This document shows, in pieces, positions 29,818 through 35,814 of a stretch of DNA of 35,814 nucleotides. How positions within the stretch are numbered: the stretch's first letter is position 1; every line of letters begins with the position of its first letter. The notes under the pieces were generated by a model that was not told the DNA's origin, searched no databases, and saw only the letters and a program-made list of their open reading frames with translations. The translations under genes and the position numbers were made by a program. This DNA comes from Nymphaea colorata (Eukaryota; Streptophyta; Magnoliopsida; Nymphaeales; Nymphaeaceae): NCBI RefSeq assembly GCF_008831285.2, contig NW_022204702.1, positions 1 to 35,814 of the forward strand. Direction: 5' to 3'.

Positions 29818-30723
29818 GGAATGGAATGAATTTTCTAGGATGAGTATTGCCATGTTTGATGAAAGAAAATAGGCTTGGTGCCAGGGCAGACCCACAACCC
29901 CCTCCAGGCGGAAGTCATCCTGTGGCCAATGCAAAGAGCAAGGTGGACATCTACCTTCACAATGCATTCAATTGAAGGAACACTTGCTGATGTGTTTTTG
30001 AACATACTACTATTGTGTTCTTGCCAATCCTTCCACCAATAGTAGATGATTCAAGACCACCAAGTAAATTGCCAACCATTGTTGACGGAAGGTAAAGGAG
30101 AAAAGAGAAGAAGCTGCTGCGAGGAGAGGGGAGGGTGTGGGGGAGAGAAGGCCAAGCGGTAACAAGCAAGCACTAAAAAAAATGAGTGTCAACAAAAAAA
30201 GTAGTATCACGATTCCGCAGCAAAGAGGGAAAGAGGACACTGGTTAGCAAGGTGGATCACAAGGCACTGGAGATGGCCTAAGGTATTGATGCGACAAGCA
30301 AGAAGGATAAAAAATAAGGCCATGGCACAGGGTGAGGGGCCATCTCAATTGTAAGAATATATCAATTGTTATAATAGTTTGTCATATCGTGTCATGTGAC
30401 CTTCTGTATCTTTTTAACTTACTAAAGTGTAGAGACCCTAAAAGCATTGGAAAGTTTAACCTTCGGATTCTGGTACTCATCAAATTGTGGCTACAACTTA
30501 TACTGACGGCATTGCAATTTTTACTTACGCATTCCTCCCATGGTAAAACTATTGTGTTTTTTTTATTGTTAATCAGGTTTTCCATTTAAAAAGAAAACAA
30601 GGAAAAGAATAAAACTGAACCATTCATTTAATAGATTTAGGGTTTTCAATGAATTATCATCTTCATCCGCTCCAAATGAACTACCCATTCATTTAATAGA
30701 GCTTCCTAACTAATTGCATCTTG
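29818..30723. other. Intergenic, no gene seen
   Basis: A purine-rich patch at about 30,090-30,170. Overlapping short open frames on both strands (29,957-30,240 and 30,332-30,589) lack motifs. ATTCATTTAATAGA occurs twice near 30,624 and 30,688. Confidence 0.4.
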
Positions 30724-30803
30724 GATCCATTCTAAGATCCGATCTGTGTGAACCTGCGCCATTGATCCATCCTACAATCAGATCTGGGTGCACTTCTGCT
30801 GTC
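30724..30803. repeat. Direct repeat, two 40-bp units
   Basis: GATCCATTCTAAGATCCGAT at 30,724 is followed 40 bp later by GATCCATCCTACAATCAGAT. Similarity continues through GATCTGTGTGAAC / GATCTGGGTGCAC. Confidence 0.6.
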
Positions 30804-30829
30804 ACTCTCTCTTTATATATGTTGTGTGC

Positions 30830-30831
<2 letters not shown>

Positions 30832-30867
<36 letters not shown>
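30832..30867. repeat. (TG)n microsatellite
   Basis: About 18 TG dinucleotides, followed by a short (TA)n run. Confidence 0.95.
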
Positions 30868-30868
<1 letters not shown>

Positions 30869-30904
30869 ATATATATATAAATAATGAAAGTTAGTGAAAA
30901 GCAG

Positions 30905-31092
30905 CCACTTGGGTAAGAGACAAAAACTAGACCTATTAAGATTAATTATTAAAATGTTTTTTGGGCAATCTAACCTCATAAATATGATCTTAAAAGTGAC
31001 TTGATGAGAAACATATATTAAGTTAGTCATTTTCTTATTAAATATTTTTTAATAAGAAAAATACAAACGACTCTTATAACATAAGATTTTGA
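30905..31092 (+). repeat. Diverged repeat, inverted relative to 15,803-15,993
   Basis: Matches the reverse complement of 15,803-15,993 over its whole length (CCACTTGG, ATTATTAAAAT, CAATCTAACCT, ATATGATCTTAA). It lies about 0.9 kb upstream of the CNL pseudogene start. Confidence 0.6.
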
Positions 31093-31694
31093 CTTTGCAG
31101 TGGGGCAGACTGGTTTCAAACTTACATATCATTCTCTAATTCTATTTGAAGATGTATGGATCTAACTCACAGACATAAAAGTTGGATCTAGTTTGCATTT
31201 TTATTGCATTCACATGTTTTAATATGTGTCGTGTACCTTCATTGGATCAAAATCATATCTATATCCATCACTAGGAGATATGGAAGTGGTAGAATGTAAG
31301 CACATACAGTAAACATGGCATAAGCACAATATTTTCGCGTGAACATGCTGTCATTTAACTATATATGGGTTAGATAAATCCATATATGTACACATGCACA
31401 TATATACACACACAGACACACCAGTCTTTTGTCAGTGTATATGCTGTATGCTCAAACTGAACATTTAATAAGATTTTGAATTTTTGAAAAAAAATCATTC
31501 ATCCAAACTTTTTTACATAAATACAATCAGATAAAAAAATTAACTTCAGAAAGGGGAAATTTAGGTGAAATAGTAGACTGGGATTGGGGGACTTTTCCTG
31601 ACTTATTTAGCACATGTGAAGCACTCAAGCACATGTGCTCACCACACCCCAAATTAAGCACTTGGCAGGTTAAACTTCTGATCCAGTCGAATGC
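31093..31694. other. Non-coding upstream region of the CNL pseudogene
   Basis: AT-rich, with a CACACA-like stretch near 31,390-31,420. No gene recognised. It would have held distal promoter sequence if the receptor was once expressed. Confidence 0.4.
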
Positions 31695-31894
31695 ATTCAT
31701 TCTTTCTTGTAAAATAGGCAACTGGAAATTAAAGAAAGCTGAGGGGGGGAGGGATTATTCTTTTTTATAAAATCGGCAACTAGAAATTAAAGAAAGAGGT
31801 ATTATTCTTTCTTATAAAATCCGCATCTAGAAATTAAAGAAAGAGGGATTATTCTTTCTTATAAAATCGGCAACTAGAAATTAAAGAAAGAGGG
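31695..31894. repeat. Minisatellite, four 47-bp units carrying a TATA-like motif
   Basis: Units at 31,695-31,741, 31,754-31,800, 31,801-31,847 and 31,848-31,894 read ATTATTCTTTCTTATAAAAT followed by CGGCAACTAGAAATTAAAGA and AAGAGGG, with few changes. A 12-bp G-rich spacer separates the first from the second. The first unit is the most diverged (TTGTAAAAT). The array ends about 100 bp before the CNL start codon. Confidence 0.9.
31860..31866 (+). promoter_or_regulatory. Candidate TATA box
   Basis: TATAAAA 131 bp before the start codon at 31,997, with identical motifs at 31,766 and 31,813 inside the repeat units. The spacing to the ATG leaves room for a leader of about 100 nt. Inferred from sequence only. 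Confidence 0.35.
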
Positions 31895-31911
31895 AGACCT
31901 GTTGTATTTAT

Positions 31912-31946
<35 letters not shown>
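31912..31946. repeat. (CT)n-(CA)n compound microsatellite
   Basis: About nine CT followed by about eight CA dinucleotides, in what would be the 5' leader of the receptor gene. CT-rich leaders are common in plant genes. Confidence 0.9.
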
Positions 31947-31996
31947 GTTGAAAATTGCTCCTCTTCCTCTTCCACCGACTGAGAGACTGGGGGAAG

Positions 31997-34900
31997 ATGG
32001 CAATTGTAATCGATGCATTTGCAGAAGCAGCCATTTCTAATATGTTCTGGTCTGTAACCAGTTTGTTGAAAGACAAGGTGGACCTCAACCTGAATGCCAA
32101 AGTCGAGAAGCTCCAGAAAAAGCTGGAAGGCTTGCAGAAGACCATCAAAGTCGTAGAGCGAAAACCATTTTTCAGAAACCAGTGAAACAGATATCTGGAG
32201 GCAGATCTGAAGGACGTTTTATATGATGCCCAGGACATCATCGAAGGATATGAAACCATAATTGAGCTCAGGAAAAGAGAAAAGGGTTCAATAACTTCAT
32301 GGAACAAGGAAAGAAAGCCCTGGATCACTTTGTGCTCTCGCTTTAAGGAACATGTATTTGCTTCTTCCCAACTTGGTAATGAAATTAAAAGGATCAACCT
32401 AAAGCTTAATGAAATAGAAAAATATATGGAAATGGTGGATTTGTTCAACTGAACACCAAAAGTTGAGAGTGAGCATCCTTTTGGTGGTGAACATGACAAT
32501 TCTTGAGAGACATCCCATCTCATAGGTACTGTACAACCACCCATGGGTAGGGCATACGTTAAAGAGAAAGTAAAAGAACTCTTGTTTGATGGCTATAAAA
32601 AGAGTAGTGCGCTGGAAAAATATGGTGTTTCTATTGTATCCATTGCAGGTCAAGGTGGAATTGGGAAAACAACTCTTGAAAAAATGGTTTTTAATAAATT
32701 CAAAGAACAGTTTGGGAACTGCAGGTGGTGAGTTTGTGTTTCAGAGAAGCCAAATCGTATGGGTTTGCTGCGAAAAATACTAAAGGAAGTATGCAAGGAA
32801 TCAGAAGGAGAACTTAAAGGTAGCACTTCCTTGAGTGGTTTGTGCACATGATTACAGAGTGAGCTGTCAAAGAGCAAGTTCTTATTGGTTTTAGATGATG
32901 TATGGTAATTAGGTTGGTGGATGGGAGAGGTAGCGGACACCCTAACGGGAGGTGCAAAGGAGAGCAAGATTTTGATCACCAGTAGAAAGGTAGAAGATTC
33001 TCAAGGAATTGGTGATAAAATGTATAAGTTGACAGAAATGTCTTTGGATGAAAGTTGGAGCTTGTTTCTTCATGTGGCAAAGATACAAGAACATGAATTG
33101 GAGAGTCACAATTTGAAAGGTATTGGGGAGAAAATAGTGGCAAAGTGTGGTGGGTTGCCACTTGTTGTCCAGACGGTACGATCCTTAATGCGTACAAAAT
33201 GGTGACGAAAGACGACTGGGAAAGCATTGACAAGAGTGAGATATGGGAAATACGTAGTAGCATTCTTCCTGGTGTCATACTGAACTACGATGACTTGCCA
33301 GATTACTTGAAGAGTTGTTTGTATATTGCTGCATTTATCCAAAGTATTATGACATACAAAGGGATAGATTGGTCGTGCAACGGATGGCGCATGGATTGGT
33401 TGAGGAAAAGGAATGCATTGATGTGGAAGTGACTGCTAACTAATGGATTAATGATTTGATAAATCGGTGCATGATTGAAGAAAACTAAACATAAGGATCT
33501 CAAATTGCATGACATTTTTCATGACCTTGCCTTATATATTGGTGGAAAGGAATATAGCCATGCCTCTGCTACTGAGCACACCTGCCATCTGTCATTACTT
33601 GGAATCGATGATGCAGAGCACAAGTACAATGCCTCAGGAGCAGCAAATAAGGTGCGGACATTGTTGTGCGATCCTGATTCTAATTCCAAGTCAGACTTGC
33701 GTTCAGTTTATATTGCACGCTTAACCAATTTCAAGTGGTTGAGGGTGTTGTCATTGAGAGAATATAGGATGTATGAGTTGCCAAAGTCAATTGAAGATCT
33801 TTCACTTCTAAAATATCTCGATCTAAGCTATTCTAATGTGAAATGGTTGCCCAGTTCAATCGGCAGACTCTGTAACTTGCAAATATAGGATTTAAGTGTT
33901 AGTAAAATTGAAGAATTGCCCAAGGAAATAGGTGAACTGAGCAACTTGAGGTCTCTTGGGCTGAAAGATATAGAGGAATTGAAATTTATAACCGAAGGCC
34001 TGGGGAAGCTTACTAATTTACGAATCTTATATAGATTTATTGTAAGCGATGACAAGGGGGATACAAGAGGATGCAATATTAGGGAACTGAAAGACTTGAA
34101 CAAACTGAAGGGAGAATTGTTAATAGGATGTTTGGGTGGGGGAAGGGTGAAAGTAATTGATGCAAAAAATGCACAGCTTAAGGAGAAGCAATAGTTAACT
34201 GGGGTGAAATTTTATTTTGGGGAGCAAGAGGATGACAGAGTGGATAATGCTTCCAAAGAGAGGAGTTTGCTGGAGGCTTTGGAACCTCCATATGGCATAG
34301 AGAGGTTGGGAATTTATAGTTATAAAGGAGATAGGGATGGTCTTTGGATACCAATTATGGGGAGATGCAGACACTACAGCTGCAGCGTTGCCCATTGTTG
34401 GCAACAGTGATAGGAATTAAATCATTGGAAGAATTGAAGGTCCAAAACTGCCCAACATTGTGTGAATTGACAAGCATGCTTTCATTGAAGTCCTTGGAGA
34501 TTTGGCTGTGTGATGGGCTCAACAAGGTTGGTGACCTGCCAGCATTAGAGTCGTTGACTGTGTCCAGATGCGAAAGGCTGAAGACTCTTGCTAACATGCC
34601 TGCGTTGGAGTCGTTGCATGTGTACCGATGTGAAAGGTTGAAGACTCTCGCTAACGTGCCTGCATTGGAGTCATTGGAGGTAGAGGGATGTGGCAGGCTA
34701 CAGCAAGTATCTGATGATCACATGCCGGATTTAAAGAGACTGAAGTTGTCTTACCTGAAGATATTGAAGCAGCTCCCCACTCACCTTCCTTCACTTGAGG
34801 AACTGGATGTGAAGAATTTGCCCAACTGGCAAATAACACTTACTTTTATGCCATGCTTAAGAAAGGCGAGTTTTGAAACTTGTCCAAAGGTACAGACAGA

Positions 34901-35530
34901 AGGCTTGATTTATGCTCTATTGGAGCTGGCGGGGCATGGTGGTCAAGTGACTCAGCTCCGAACGCTGTCACTGAAGAATTGCCGAAGTGAAAGATTGGGA
35001 TGGAAATTGCTTGAGCAAATGCCTAACCTCATTTGCTTGAAGTTGGATTCAAAATCAGCAGTACTACTGTCATCTTCATTGCCATCGGAGGTACCAACAT
35101 GTCTACCCTCCTTCAAGCTCTGGAATTGAGAGACATCACGAATGTTGATGAGGAGGTCAAATGGGGATGGGTGCCTCAGTGGGTGTGGGGTCTCTCTCAA
35201 CTGGAGGTGTTGGAACTACTACGCTGTTTCTCTGAGGACATCAGCTTGGGAGGCCACTGGCAATGCCTCCCGAAACTGAAATTTCTGTGGCTTCAAGACT
35301 TCCGCAATCTGAAGTCTCTGGTGGATGTGAATAATAATACTCCCCGACAACAACAAAATGGAACAACATTTTCCACCGATGCACAGCAACAGATCGCCTG
35401 CCTCTCGAAGCTTCAACGGTTGTGGATTTTCTCATGTCCAGCACTCCATCTGCCACAAGCCGTTAAGAAATCGTCTTGGGAAAAGATTAGTCATATAGAA
35501 ACATTACTGAAAATCGGTGGCAAATTGTAA
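31997..35530 (+). pseudogene. CNL (CC-NB-ARC-LRR) immune receptor pseudogene, nearly full length
   Basis: Plant intracellular immune receptor that would bind and hydrolyse ATP and trigger defence. Start ATG 31,997 (MAIVIDAFAEAA, typical Rx-type CC opening). In order: CC domain with an EDVID-like LYDAQDIIEGY; P-loop GQGGIGKTT (32,648-32,674); VCVSE; kinase-2 LLVLDDVW (32,882-32,905); KILITSR; GLPL (33,152-33,163); an MHD box changed to LHD (33,505-33,513); then about 15-20 LRRs to a stop at 35,528-35,530. It has one exon-like span without visible introns and the size of a normal CNL of about 1,170 codons. Damage: in-frame stops at 32,183, 32,450, 32,504, 32,729, 32,849, 32,906, 33,441, 33,886 and 34,192; frameshifts near 33,190, 33,335, 33,470, 34,340 and 35,110. 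Outside these points the frame stays readable, so decay followed a long coding history. Confidence 0.9.
34541..34700 (+). repeat. 60-bp LRR-coding tandem repeats
   Basis: GCATTAGAGTCGTTGACTGT, GCGTTGGAGTCGTTGCATGT and GCATTGGAGTCATTGGAGGT begin successive 60-bp units, each a 20-residue LRR (PALESLxVxxCERLKTLANx). The first two are nearly identical, indicating recent duplication. Same module type as in the minus-strand relic. Confidence 0.8.
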
Positions 35531-35795
35531 TTAATTCTTTTAGTAAAATATGTGTGTTCCATTTCGTTGCCTCTTATTTCTTTCTCTCTTTCTCTCTTCC
35601 TCTTGTTTGATTTGGGTCTGGTAAATTGAAGTGTTGTTGAACTGAACTGGTGAGTCTTGTCTAGCTGTTTTAACTTACTCAAAATGATGAACATCTCTTT
35701 CATTTTATTTTTTTTGTAATTGAATACAAGTATCAATTATGTGAATACCAGCAGGTACCATGTATAAATGATAAATGTGGTTGCTGTTTGGGTCA

Positions 35796-35801
35796 AATAA
35801 A
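35796..35801 (+). terminator. Candidate polyadenylation signal
   Basis: AATAAA about 266 bp after the pseudogene stop, in T-rich surroundings. Plant poly(A) signals are loose, so this is only a candidate. Confidence 0.3.
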
Positions 35802-35814
35802 AGCAATGTCCTTT

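Noticed and set aside
29957-30240. Hydrophobic minus-strand open frames that could suggest membrane proteins
   Set aside because: Two overlapping frames in a purine-rich stretch, neither with conserved features.
32399-32979. Minus-strand open frames across the NB-ARC region
   Set aside because: Shadows of the plus-strand CNL pseudogene.
1-35814. tRNA, rRNA, CRISPR array or a bacterial-type operon
   Set aside because: No cloverleaf with a GGTTCGA-type arm, no rRNA text, no regularly spaced identical short repeats with unique spacers, and no operon-like gene packing was seen.

Overview
This window looks like low-GC nuclear DNA from a flowering plant. It holds coiled-coil NB-ARC-LRR (CNL-type) immune receptor relics, a Ty1/copia retrotransposon, LINE pieces and many short inverted-repeat transposons (MITEs). 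The exact taxon cannot be read from the sequence. I see no intact protein-coding gene. Every recognisable coding stretch is broken, so this is an accessory, transposon-rich region around decayed disease-resistance gene copies.

Layout. 1-9,240: intergenic DNA with a Ty1/copia protease scrap at the left edge (-), two hAT-type MITEs, a Mutator-type MITE whose head is tandemly duplicated, a 48-bp hairpin made only of that family's ends, LINE reverse-transcriptase relics on both strands, and low-complexity tracts. 9,240-11,545: LRR half of a CNL pseudogene (-) whose 3' end has been partly copied downstream. 11,545-15,541: a degenerate Ty1/copia element (-) with gag, protease, integrase, reverse transcriptase and RNase H in order and a clear primer-binding site, fused directly to the LRR fragment where the receptor's CC and NB-ARC parts should be. 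15,541-17,635: AT-rich DNA with a diverged repeat that reappears inverted upstream of the second CNL. 17,636-18,500: a Pro/His/Gln-rich open frame (-) between GC-rich inverted arms, possibly a captured exon. 18,570-20,310: three tandem ~442-bp units, each part unknown sequence and part Mutator-type MITE. 20,310-31,690: more MITEs, including one with a perfect 9-bp and two with perfect 8-bp target-site duplications, CACTA-like subterminal motifs, and a 1.3-kb G-poor tract. 31,695-35,530: a minisatellite of 47-bp units, each of the last three carrying a TATA-like motif, directly upstream of an almost full-length but heavily mutated CNL pseudogene (+).

How the parts relate. The two CNL relics are paralogues: they share LRR sequence, 20-residue C-terminal LRR modules and the same C-terminal end. 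They lie on opposite strands, and a diverged ~190-bp segment lies in inverted orientation on the 5' side of both. That fits an old inverted duplication of a receptor locus, although a dispersed repeat is also possible. One copy decayed by nonsense mutations and frameshifts. The other lost its 5' half and abuts a retrotransposon. I found no evidence of a new functional system. The most unusual signals are MITE-seeded tandem arrays, the TATA-carrying minisatellite and the possible captured exon.
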